A stretch of DNA of 64,000 nt from Segatella copri (GTDB lineage Bacteria; Bacteroidota; Bacteroidia; Bacteroidales; Bacteroidaceae): positions 2,217,501 through 2,281,500 of the forward strand of contig NZ_JAPDUW010000001.1 of the NCBI RefSeq assembly GCF_026015295.1, read 5' to 3'. A program made the translations under genes and the position numbers. Under the pieces are notes generated by a model. It did no database searches. It was not told the DNA's origin and saw only the letters and a list, made by a program, of their open reading frames with translations. Shown here piece by piece: positions 28,885 through 42,618 of the stretch. The number at the start of each line of letters is the position of its first letter. The stretch's first letter is position 1.

Positions 28885-30147
28885 TTAGTTGTAGCAACTT
28901 TCACCATGCTCATAGATATCGAGACCTTCTTCCTCAATTCTCTTGTCAACACGGAGACCAGCAATCTTCTTGATACCCCAGAAGAGGATGATACCTGTTA
29001 CGGCTGCCCAAAGGTCGATGCAGAGGATACCGAAGCACTGAGCACCGAAGAATCCGAAGCCACCACCATAGAAGGCGCCACCATCAAGAGCGAAGAGACC
29101 AGTCATCAAGGTACCGAAGATACCACAAACACCATGAACAGAACTTGCACCAACAGGATCATCAATATGAAGCTTGGTATCGATGAACTCAATAGAGAAT
29201 ACCAAGATGATACCTGCCAAGAGACCGATGATGGCTGAACCCAATGGACTAACCAAGTCGCAACCAGCAGTAATGGCTACCAAACCAGCCAAGATACCAT
29301 TCAATGTCAATGAGAATGATGGCTTGCCATACTTAATCCAAGATGTGAACATGGTACCCAAACCACCGCAGACTGCAGCCAAGTTGGTTGTAAGGAATAC
29401 GTGACTGATAGCAACACGGTTAACCTCACCAGAAGCAGCGAGCTGAGAACCAGGGTTGAATCCGAACCATCCGAACCAAAGGATGAATACACCAAGAGCA
29501 GCAGCCATCAGATTGTGACCTGGGATAGCAGTACTCTTACCATTGCGATACTTACCAAGACGAGGACCTAAGCAGATAGCACCAACCAAGGCAAGTACAC
29601 CACCAACACTATGTACGATGGCAGAACCTGCGAAATCATGGAAGGCAGCACCGAAGGTGTTCATCATGAATGAGCCTGCCTCGCTGTTACAAAGCCAACC
29701 GCCGCCCCATGTCCAGTGACCCTCTACAGGGTAGATAATCAATGAAATGAAGAATGAGTAAACGCAGTACATGGAGAACTTGGTACGTTCTGCCATAGCA
29801 CCTGAAACGATGGTAGCACTAGTAGCGCAGAATACGGTTTCAAACATCAGGAAGCCTTCAGTAGGAAGACCGGCTGCATTTGTATAGAAAGACAAATCGC
29901 CGAAGTTAGGCATACCGATGAAACCGGCGCCATCGCTACCAAACATAAATCCGAAACCTACGAACCAGAAGAGAACGGAACCGATCATAAAATCGACAAA
30001 GTTCTTAAACAAGATGTTCGCTGTATTTTTACTACGGGTAAAGCCCGCCTCGCAGAGGGCAAATCCCGGCTGCATGAAAAAGACCAACATGGCTGCCAAG
30101 AGCATCCATACGGTATCTACTGAAATTCCTAAATCCTGTACACTCAT
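28885..30147 (-). CDS. amtB: Ammonium transporter
   Basis: 420 residues with about eleven hydrophobic helices, in the inner membrane. Family signatures are 'FMQPGFALCEAGFTRSKNTANILFKN', 'DFAGSAIVHSVGG' (pore His) and 'VHGVCGIFGTLMTGLFA' (second pore His). No cleavable signal peptide is obvious at the N-terminus. Encoded 63 nt after the P-II gene, the classic glnK-amtB pair in which P-II blocks the channel when nitrogen is sufficient. Confidence 0.96.
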   Translation of the reverse strand: MSVQDLGISVDTVWMLLAAMLVFFMQPGFALCEAGFTRSKNTANILFKNFVDFMIGSVLFWFVGFGFMFGSDGAGFIGMPNFGDLSFYTNAAGLPTEGFLMFETVFCATSATIVSGAMAERTKFSMYCVYSFFISLIIYPVEGHWTWGGGWLCNSEAGSFMMNTFGAAFHDFAGSAIVHSVGGVLALVGAICLGPRLGKYRNGKSTAIPGHNLMAAALGVFILWFGWFGFNPGSQLAASGEVNRVAISHVFLTTNLAAVCGGLGTMFTSWIKYGKPSFSLTLNGILAGLVAITAGCDLVSPLGSAIIGLLAGIILVFSIEFIDTKLHIDDPVGASSVHGVCGIFGTLMTGLFALDGGAFYGGGFGFFGAQCFGILCIDLWAAVTGIILFWGIKKIAGLRVDKRIEEEGLDIYEHGESCYN

Positions 30148-30210
30148 AACATAAAATCTTTAAAGTGTTCTTTAAACCTGAAAACTATTCTCTCTCCTCC
30201 AATTAGCATT

Positions 30211-30567
30211 TTATTTCTCCTGCTCAGCATTATAGAGAGCGATGTCGCCTCTTTCACCTGTACGGATTCTTACGGTATCCTCTACAGGAATTACAAAGAT
30301 TCGACCATCACCAATCTCGCCTGTACGGGCAGCCTCCTGGATGGCATTAATCGTTTTCTCTACGTTCTTGTCGCGCACGACAACATTCAGCAACACTCGC
30401 TCGATACTGCTGGTATCATACATGACACCACGGTAGATTCGAGCCTGTCTCATCTTGCCCTCTCCTCTTACATCGTAGTAAGAGAACCACTCGATGTCGG
30501 CGGCAAGCAATGCTTCCTTTACATCCTCAAACTTAGTCTTACGGATGATTGCTTCAATCTTTTTCAT
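30211..30567 (-). CDS. glnK: Nitrogen regulatory protein P-II
   Basis: 118 residues, normal length. 'MKKIEAIIRKTKFEDVKEAL' is the P-II first strand and helix. The T-loop (~37-55) keeps the Tyr of 'IYRG' but is otherwise unlike the enterobacterial loop (VRGEGKMRQAR). The C-terminus 'GEIGDGRIFVIPVEDTVRIRTGERG' is the ATP/2-oxoglutarate-binding B- and C-loop signature. It senses 2-oxoglutarate and energy and controls AmtB. Confidence 0.95.
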   Translation of the reverse strand: MKKIEAIIRKTKFEDVKEALLAADIEWFSYYDVRGEGKMRQARIYRGVMYDTSSIERVLLNVVVRDKNVEKTINAIQEAARTGEIGDGRIFVIPVEDTVRIRTGERGDIALYNAEQEK

Positions 30568-30614
30568 GTTAATCTCTCCTATTAATTAATTTACATTTTG
30601 TTTGTTTTCTGGTG

Positions 30615-30647
30615 CAAAGGTACGACATTTTGCTTAATATTTCGCAA
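30615..30647 (-). promoter_or_regulatory. Promoter of glnK-amtB
   Basis: TACCTTTG on the minus strand (30615-30622), 47 nt before the ATG. A TTG at 30645-30647 is 22 nt further up, slightly long for the -33 element. Confidence 0.55.
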
Positions 30648-30774
30648 CATCACTTACTTTTTGATGTTGTTATTTTTATTTAGCTATTATTTTGCATAGT
30701 TCTTTTTAAAATACAGAACAAAATGAAAGCAAATTACACATTATTCGTTTCATTTTGAAACAAACAATAAAAAA

Positions 30775-30809
30775 GCCGCTTGAAAGGCCCCAAAGACCCC
30801 TCAAGCGGC
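30775..30809 (-). terminator. Terminator of the amino-sugar/glycosidase operon
   Basis: GCCGCTTGA (30775-30783) pairs with TCAAGCGGC (30801-30809); the minus strand continues with T6. It lies about 105 nt after the GH2 stop. Confidence 0.88.
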
Positions 30810-30914
30810 AAACCTAAAAACAAACTCTCAACCCTAAAACTAGGGTTACTTTATTATTTGAACTTAATCTTATACCCGTATTTCCGCATATATCTGAGTT
30901 TTATAACGGAAATT

Positions 30915-36411
<5,497 letters not shown>

Positions 36412-36434
36412 GATTTAAATATATTAATAAGGTA

Positions 36435-38426
36435 TTACAATGGTTTGTACTCCACGAAAGCCTCCATGGCCTCATAGCATGCCAGACCCAACTGGTCGTA
36501 GAGCGATGCAGTAGCACGGTTACGGTCTTCGGCTCTCTGCCAGAACAGGCGCTCGTCGTTGCCCAAGAAAGGAGCACTCTCCATCTGCGACTGATGCTTG
36601 AGAATAGAGTTACGCTTTGCCCGCAACTCCTCAGGGCTCAATGGAACACACATTTCGATATTCTCAATCTCCCATTCTGCCCAGGCACCACGATACATCC
36701 AGATGCGACAGTCCTTCAACCATTCTGCACCCGCTTTCTTCTCTTCGTCGATAGCTGCCAGAACGGCATCAGTACACTTCTTGTGGGTTCCGTGAGGGTC
36801 AGCAAGGTCGCCGGCAACATAAATCTGATGCGGCTGCACCTTCTGCAACAGAGCTCTCACTACCTCTACATCCTTCTCGGTCATTGGCAACTTTTCTATC
36901 TTGCCGCTCTCATAGAATGGCAGGTCGAGGAAGTGGACATGGTCAAGCGGAATTTCATTATAAGTACAAGCGGTACGAGCCTCACCACGGCGGATCAGTC
37001 CCTTGATGGTCAGGATATCTCTCGTATCGAAGTCACTCTCCTTCTTCTTGGCAAAGAAGGTCTTGATTTCCTTATATTTATTAGAGATGATGCTGTCTTT
37101 TGAGTCTGCAAAAAGCTGGTTGAAACCATTGATAAAGTGCATGAATCTTGTTACTTCCTCATCACCCACAGCAATGTTTCCTGATGTTTCGTAAGCTACA
37201 TGCACATCGTGGTTCTGCTGTACCAGTCGGCGGATGGTTCCTCCCATAGAGATAACATCATCGTCTGGGTGTGGAGAGAATACGATAACCTTCTTAGGGA
37301 ATGGTGTTGCACGCTCTGGGCGATAGGTATCATCGGCATTCGGCTTACCACCTGGCCATCCGGTAATGGTATGCTGCAAATCATTGAAAATCTTGATATT
37401 GGCATTATAGGCTGAGCCATAGAGAGCCAGAAGTTCGCTCAGTCCGTTCTCATTATAATCCTTATTGGTCAACTTCAGGATAGGCTTACCGAGTTTCTGG
37501 CAGAGCCATACCAGTGCCGAACGCACCAGTTTATCACTCCACTGGCATGAAGTTACGAGCCATGGATGCTCAATACGTGTCAGATGATGAGCAGCACCCA
37601 GGTCGATGACAACATGAGCATTCGGATGAGTCTGAAGGAATGATGCCGGCAGGGTATCTGTGATAGAGTTCTCCACCACCTTCTGCATAATCTCTGCCTT
37701 CTCTTCGCCCCAGGCTGTCAGATAGATGCTCTTGGCTGAGAGCAAGGTAGCGATACCCATGGTGAGCGAACATGGAGGAATGGTTTCCTTGGTCTGCTCG
37801 CTGTTCTCCATCTCTTCGCGAGAGGTATTGCCGATGAGGATGATACGTGTCATCGACTGGATGCCCGAACCTGGCTCGTTGGCAGCAATATTACCCGAAC
37901 GGCCTATACCTATGAGAGCTACATCGAGACCGCCAAAGGTCTTGATACGCTGCTCATAAAGACGGCAACTGTCCTGTACGGCATCCTGTGCCACAAAACC
38001 ATCCAGTGTAAAGATGTTCTGCTCAGCCACATCCACATGATTGAGGAAACGATCCTTCAACTGGTTGATGGTACGGAGAGAACTGTCCTTCTGGAGCGGA
38101 TAATATTCGTATGCATTGAATACAACAACATTGCGGAAGCTCAGGGTCTTCTCGTTGTAACGGCGAACGAGTTCATCGTATACAGAATAGAGAGAAGAAC
38201 CGGCACCCAGCGCCATCACATAGAATTTGCCTTCCTGCTGTGCCGCCTTGATACCAGCTTCTATTTTATCAGCTACATGACTGGCACCTTCTGCCATAGA
38301 GGCAAAGATATCTGTATGAATCTTCTCCATTCTGGAGATTTCAGAGTATTCTACAGTCGTCTTTGGCTTGTAGAACTCTACAGGTACTTTATTGAGTACG
38401 ATTTGCGAACTAAGATTGAGTCTCAT
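36435..38426 (-). CDS. NagB-like glucosamine-6-P deaminase domain fused to PIG-L deacetylase
   Basis: 663 residues. The N-terminal ~280 residues follow the NagB/6-phosphogluconolactonase fold; the C-terminal half (~370 on) is a PIG-L/LmbE deacetylase with zinc motif 'FSPHPDDDVISMGG' and 'DPHGTHK'. In the NagB half the usual catalytic FNxDEY reads FNAYEYYPL, and GxDGHIAFNEP reads GRSGNIAANEP, so the Asp and His normally used in ring opening and proton transfer are changed while the final Glu remains. This fused layout recurs in Bacteroidota. Expected role: deacetylation and deamination of GlcNAc-derived sugars; the deaminase step is uncertain. Confidence 0.88.
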   Translation of the reverse strand: MRLNLSSQIVLNKVPVEFYKPKTTVEYSEISRMEKIHTDIFASMAEGASHVADKIEAGIKAAQQEGKFYVMALGAGSSLYSVYDELVRRYNEKTLSFRNVVVFNAYEYYPLQKDSSLRTINQLKDRFLNHVDVAEQNIFTLDGFVAQDAVQDSCRLYEQRIKTFGGLDVALIGIGRSGNIAANEPGSGIQSMTRIILIGNTSREEMENSEQTKETIPPCSLTMGIATLLSAKSIYLTAWGEEKAEIMQKVVENSITDTLPASFLQTHPNAHVVIDLGAAHHLTRIEHPWLVTSCQWSDKLVRSALVWLCQKLGKPILKLTNKDYNENGLSELLALYGSAYNANIKIFNDLQHTITGWPGGKPNADDTYRPERATPFPKKVIVFSPHPDDDVISMGGTIRRLVQQNHDVHVAYETSGNIAVGDEEVTRFMHFINGFNQLFADSKDSIISNKYKEIKTFFAKKKESDFDTRDILTIKGLIRRGEARTACTYNEIPLDHVHFLDLPFYESGKIEKLPMTEKDVEVVRALLQKVQPHQIYVAGDLADPHGTHKKCTDAVLAAIDEEKKAGAEWLKDCRIWMYRGAWAEWEIENIEMCVPLSPEELRAKRNSILKHQSQMESAPFLGNDERLFWQRAEDRNRATASLYDQLGLACYEAMEAFVEYKPL

Positions 38427-38474
38427 ATCTTTATCTATATTTAAATAGGTTATATTTTTTTTTAAAATGACGGA

Positions 38475-39440
38475 TTAGAGTTCAGATGCCATTGCTGCAG
38501 CACCCAGGATAGCAGCCTTGGCACCATCCAGTCCGCTCATCAGAAACTTAGCCTTACCTTTATATAATGAGAGCACATGCTCGTTATATGCTTCTTCAAT
38601 AGGACGGAAGAGCAGATCGCCAGCCTGTGCCAATCCTCCGAAGAAGATAAAAGCCTCCGGGCTCAGAAAGGTAGCTATCTCTGCACAGGCCTTGCCAATT
38701 CTTGTACCGGTTTGTCTGAACACTTCCCGTGCCAGTGTATCTCCTGCCATGGCTGCCTTATAAACTGCATAAGATGTAATTTCTTCCCTTGGAATATTTC
38801 TCAGCTCAGTTGCCCCAGTTGATGCTTCGAGCATGGCCAAGGTAGTACGGACCACGCCTGTAGCCGAACAGTAGGTTTCCAGACAGCCCTTTCTGCCACA
38901 GCCGCATGGTCTACCGTCAGGATCCACTACCATGTGTCCCAACTCACCGGCAAAACCGTCGCAACCATAAATCAGCTGTCCGTTAGCCACTATACCCGAT
39001 CCTACGCCTGTTCCGAGAGTGAGTTCTACGAAGTTTTTCATACCAACCGCAGCACCATATTTCATTTCTCCCATAGCAGCCGCATTTGCATCATTGGTAA
39101 TAGCAACCGGAATGCCCAGTTTCTCTGCAAACATGTCAGCCAGCGGTACAATACCCTTAGCCCATACCAGGTTTGCTGCATTTTCAATGGTCCCCTTGTA
39201 ATAGTTACCACAAGGCGCACCGATGCCCATGGCACGAATTTTCTCCATACCACCTACCTGTTCTACTATCTGCATCACAGCTTTTACCGACTCCTCTACG
39301 TATTGTTCTACGCGTTGGAATGTCTGGGTCTTGATTGAGGTTGTAGCTATTATTTCTCCGTCCCCATCAACGATGCCGAAAACGGAATTGGTTCCACCCA
39401 AATCCAAGCCAATCACTAAAGACTTTACATCGTATTCCAT
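38475..39440 (-). CDS. ROK-family sugar kinase
   Basis: 321 residues from ATG 39440 (MEYDVKSLVIGLDLGGTN), chosen because it directly precedes the ATP-binding 'GLDLGGTNSVFGIVD'. Sugar-site 'TNDANAAAMGEMKYGA', 'LGTGVGSGIV' and the ROK zinc motif 'CGCGRKGCLETYCS' are present. No HTH domain, so an enzyme rather than a regulator. First gene of the operon with NagB-PIG-L, GH20 and GH2, so GlcNAc or glucose is a likely substrate. Confidence 0.92.
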   Translation of the reverse strand: MEYDVKSLVIGLDLGGTNSVFGIVDGDGEIIATTSIKTQTFQRVEQYVEESVKAVMQIVEQVGGMEKIRAMGIGAPCGNYYKGTIENAANLVWAKGIVPLADMFAEKLGIPVAITNDANAAAMGEMKYGAAVGMKNFVELTLGTGVGSGIVANGQLIYGCDGFAGELGHMVVDPDGRPCGCGRKGCLETYCSATGVVRTTLAMLEASTGATELRNIPREEITSYAVYKAAMAGDTLAREVFRQTGTRIGKACAEIATFLSPEAFIFFGGLAQAGDLLFRPIEEAYNEHVLSLYKGKAKFLMSGLDGAKAAILGAAAMASEL

Positions 39441-39550
39441 ACTTCTTTTAATTAATAGGTTAAAATCGAAAAATAACGAGGAGCGATACAAACTTTTATT
39501 TATTAAATTCTTTATTAACGCTCAGTTCGTTACTAAAATATTTTATTTTG

Positions 39551-39580
39551 CAAAGTTACTAGTTTTATCAAACACAGCAA
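39551..39580 (-). promoter_or_regulatory. Promoter of the minus-strand glycan operon
   Basis: TAACTTTG (39551-39558) on the minus strand with TTG (39578-39580) 19 nt upstream, about 110 nt before the ROK kinase ATG. Confidence 0.55.
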
Positions 39581-39764
39581 TGAAAATAGCGTTAATATTT
39601 CTAAAACAGAAACATTTTTTATACTTTGAGCCTTCTTATGGCCGAAATACCTGCACTTCGCTCGCTTCTGATGCCGATTAAGTGTAACCCCCTTTTGTGC
39701 ACTTACGTATCCAACCTCTCTATATATAATAAGGTATAGGATGAAACAGAATGTTCGAAAACGA

Positions 39765-39785
39765 CGAAAAGTATACTATTTTTCG
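39765..39785. promoter_or_regulatory. Palindrome in the divergent intergenic region, candidate operator
   Basis: CGAAAAGTATACTATTTTTCG is an 8-of-9-bp inverted repeat centred at 39775, about 50 nt upstream of the repressor gene's promoter and between the two divergent operons. A site for the adjacent ROK repressor is plausible by position. The rest of 39586-39764 shows no gene. Confidence 0.4.
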
Positions 39786-39813
39786 CTATTTAAGTTTTAT
39801 TAACAGCAAAAAT

Positions 39814-39844
39814 ATTGCACCAATACAGAAAAACCTTATCTTTG
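39814..39844 (+). promoter_or_regulatory. Promoter of the ROK regulator operon
   Basis: ATTG (39814-39817), 19 nt, TATCTTTG (39837-39844), 19 nt before the ATG. Confidence 0.65.
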
Positions 39845-39863
39845 CAACTAAAAAATATTAGTT

Positions 39864-41084
39864 ATGAAAGCTGACTTAATAAAATATCTTAGAAAGATAA
39901 ACAAAAAGCCCTCAGTTCAGGGCAAGCTCCTGGAGCAGTTTATCTCTCACGGAGCCTCCACCATCCCAGAGATGTCGAAGGCTATCGGAGTTAGCTTACC
40001 GACAACAACAAGTGCCCTCAACGAGTTGATAAAAGAAGGACTCGCCAGAGAGATTGGAAAGAAAGACAATTCTTCGGGACGCATCCCGATGGTTTACGAC
40101 CTCGTTCCAACAGCAGGCTACTTCATCGGCGTCAATCCTGAGATGAACTGCCTGGCACTTGCAGCAAGCGACTTCGCAGGCAATCTGATTACCGAAAAAA
40201 CAAGAGTGCCTTACGTATATGAGAACTCTCCTGAAAACCTGGAAGAGATAAGCAGAATCATCAATGAGTTTATCGAAAGCCTTCCTGTTTCAAGAGAAGA
40301 AATACTTCAAGTTTGCGTGAACGTGGCTGAGCGCGTGAATCCTGTACAGGGAAATGCCTACAACATGTTCACCTTCCTGAAAGAATCATTGGCCGACAAG
40401 TTGACCCAGCTTATACAGCTACCTGTATGTATCGAGAACGATACCCGGAGCATGGCTTTCGCTGAGTTGATTAAGGGACAGTGCAAAGGCCTGAAAGACG
40501 CCATCTTCGTGAACGTATGCTGGGGCATCGGAATCGGAATCATCATCGACGGCAAACTCTATTACGGCAAGTCGGGATATTCTGGCGAATTCGGTCACAT
40601 GACTGCCTACAACAACAACATCATCTGCCACTGCGGCAAGATTGGTTGCATAGAAACAGAAGTTTCGGGCAGAGCACTCAAAAGGAAACTCATCGAGAAG
40701 ATAAAGGAAGGAAAGACTTCCATCCTCTCTGAAAGAGTTCTGAAAAAGAATGAAGACCTATCACTCCAGAATATCCTGGACGCCATAGCAAAGGAAGATG
40801 TACTGAGCCTTGCCACACTGCAGCGCATAGCAGATGAACTTGGCAAGCAGCTGGCAGGAGTCATCAACATCTTCAACCCAGAAATGCTGGTCATCGGAGG
40901 AGAAATGTCGGTTACAGGCGACTACCTCACGCTACCGGTAAAAATGGGTATCAAGAAATTCTCTCTCAACATCATGAATGAGGATTCTATGATCGTTACC
41001 TCAAGTCTGAAAGGTCTTGCAGGAATCACGGGAGCCTGTCTGATGGCAAGATACCGGCTTCTGAATGAGAACATCGACAAATAA
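39864..41084 (+). CDS. ROK-family transcriptional regulator (NagC-like)
   Basis: 406 residues. An N-terminal winged HTH ('FISHGASTIPEMSKAIGVSLPTTTSALNELIKEGLA', ~27-62) is followed by an ROK sugar-binding domain with 'GGEMSVTGDYL' and the zinc motif 'CHCGKIGCIETEVSG'. The kinase ATP motif is degenerate ('IGVNPEMNCLALAASD'), as in NagC/Mlc. Divergent from the amino-sugar operon and first gene before GH29 and SusCD, so it is the likely switch for both, probably responding to an amino-sugar phosphate. Confidence 0.9.
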   Translation: MKADLIKYLRKINKKPSVQGKLLEQFISHGASTIPEMSKAIGVSLPTTTSALNELIKEGLAREIGKKDNSSGRIPMVYDLVPTAGYFIGVNPEMNCLALAASDFAGNLITEKTRVPYVYENSPENLEEISRIINEFIESLPVSREEILQVCVNVAERVNPVQGNAYNMFTFLKESLADKLTQLIQLPVCIENDTRSMAFAELIKGQCKGLKDAIFVNVCWGIGIGIIIDGKLYYGKSGYSGEFGHMTAYNNNIICHCGKIGCIETEVSGRALKRKLIEKIKEGKTSILSERVLKKNEDLSLQNILDAIAKEDVLSLATLQRIADELGKQLAGVINIFNPEMLVIGGEMSVTGDYLTLPVKMGIKKFSLNIMNEDSMIVTSSLKGLAGITGACLMARYRLLNENIDK

Positions 41085-41120
41085 GGAATTTAAACAACCA
41101 ATACAAAACCTATTTTAAGT

Positions 41121-42566
41121 ATGAAGAAGTCTCTTCTTTTTGCACTATGCCTGGGGCTGGCAACCATAACAGCTGCCGCCCAGCGCAACTACAGCCAGGT
41201 AGACCCCATCCAACCTGTGCCAACCGCCAAGCAGGTGGCATGGCAGAAACTGGAAACCTATGCTTTTATCCATTTCGGCCTCAACACTTTCAATGATAAG
41301 GAATGGGGATACGGAAATTCGGATGTAAAGACCTTCAATCCTAAGAAACTGGATTGCGAACAATGGGCAAGAACCCTGGTTGCTGCGGGCATGAAAGGAG
41401 TCATCATTACAGCCAAACATCACGACGGCTTCTGCCTCTGGCCTACACGCACCACAGATTACTGCATCCGCAACACACCTTATAAGAATGGTGAAGGTGA
41501 TGTGGTAGGAGAACTCTCCCAAGCATGCAAGAAATACGGTTTGAAATTCGGAGTTTATCTCTCGCCTTGGGACAGACACCAGGCAAGCTACGGTTCTCCC
41601 TACTACCTGAAGCTCTACCAGCGCCAGCTCAAGGAACTTCTGAGCAACTACGGCGAACTTTTCGAAGTATGGTTTGACGGAGCCAACGGAGGAGACGGCT
41701 GGTACGGAGGTGCCGAAGAAAGCAGAACCATCGACAGAAGGAACTACTACAATTTTCCTAGGATTTTCGAAATTGTTGACAGTTTACAACCCAATGCCAT
41801 TCTTTTCGGTGATGGCGGACCGGGATGCCGATGGGTAGGAAATGAAAATGGATTTGCAGGCGAGACCTGCTGGTCTACAATACCATCCAACACCGTCTAT
41901 CCAGGCTTCAAAGACTACAAACAGTTGCAGTTTGGATGGGAAGACGGCGACCAGTGGACACCAGCTGAGTGCGATGTTTCTATCCGCCCGGGATGGTTCT
42001 ACCATGAGAAAGAAGACAGTAAGGTAAAAACCGTTGAAGACCTGTGCGATCTCTACTACAAGAGTGTAGGACACAACGCTACCATGTTACTCAACTTCCC
42101 GGTAGACAAGGATGGACTCATCCACCCTATCGACTCTGCAAATGCAGTAAACTTCCACAGGAAAATCCGACAAGAATTATCTGTCAATCTACTGAAAGGC
42201 ATCACACCTAAAGTAGACAGCCAGCAAGGCAAGTACATTGGCAAGAATATCACAGACGGCCAGTATGACACCTTCTGGGCTTCTAAAAAGAAAAAAGATG
42301 CCTATATCGAGTTTCAACTCGGAAAGCCAAAATCTATCACACGCCTCATGCTCCAGGAATACATACCTCTGGGGCAGCGCGTAAAAGCCTTCTCAATCTA
42401 TTACCGACAAGGCAAAAACTGGGTAAGGATCGACCCTAAGGAAGAGACTACCACTATCGGCTACAAGCGAATACTTCGCTTCGATATGATTACTACAAGT
42501 GGCATCCGCATCGTAATCGACGATGCAAAGGGATGCCCTTGTATAAACTCTGTTTCAGCATTCTAA
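41121..42566 (+). CDS. Alpha-L-fucosidase, GH29
   Basis: 481 residues with a signal peptide (MKKSLLFALCLGLATITAAAQ). GH29 barrel with 'FIHFGLNTFNDKEWGYGN', 'ITAKHHDGFCLWPT', nucleophile Asp in 'FEVWFDGANGG' and 'NATMLLNFPVDKDG'; a C-terminal F5/8-type carbohydrate-binding domain covers ~350-480 ('KNITDGQYDTFWASKK'). The layout matches the alpha-1,3/4-fucosidase branch (GH29-B), acting on Lewis-type or mucin fucose. 36 nt after the regulator, so co-transcribed. Confidence 0.93.
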   Translation: MKKSLLFALCLGLATITAAAQRNYSQVDPIQPVPTAKQVAWQKLETYAFIHFGLNTFNDKEWGYGNSDVKTFNPKKLDCEQWARTLVAAGMKGVIITAKHHDGFCLWPTRTTDYCIRNTPYKNGEGDVVGELSQACKKYGLKFGVYLSPWDRHQASYGSPYYLKLYQRQLKELLSNYGELFEVWFDGANGGDGWYGGAEESRTIDRRNYYNFPRIFEIVDSLQPNAILFGDGGPGCRWVGNENGFAGETCWSTIPSNTVYPGFKDYKQLQFGWEDGDQWTPAECDVSIRPGWFYHEKEDSKVKTVEDLCDLYYKSVGHNATMLLNFPVDKDGLIHPIDSANAVNFHRKIRQELSVNLLKGITPKVDSQQGKYIGKNITDGQYDTFWASKKKKDAYIEFQLGKPKSITRLMLQEYIPLGQRVKAFSIYYRQGKNWVRIDPKEETTTIGYKRILRFDMITTSGIRIVIDDAKGCPCINSVSAF

Positions 42567-42618
42567 TAACTAGAAAGAAGTACGAAAATTTTTATAACTA
42601 ACAATAAATAATAGCCCT

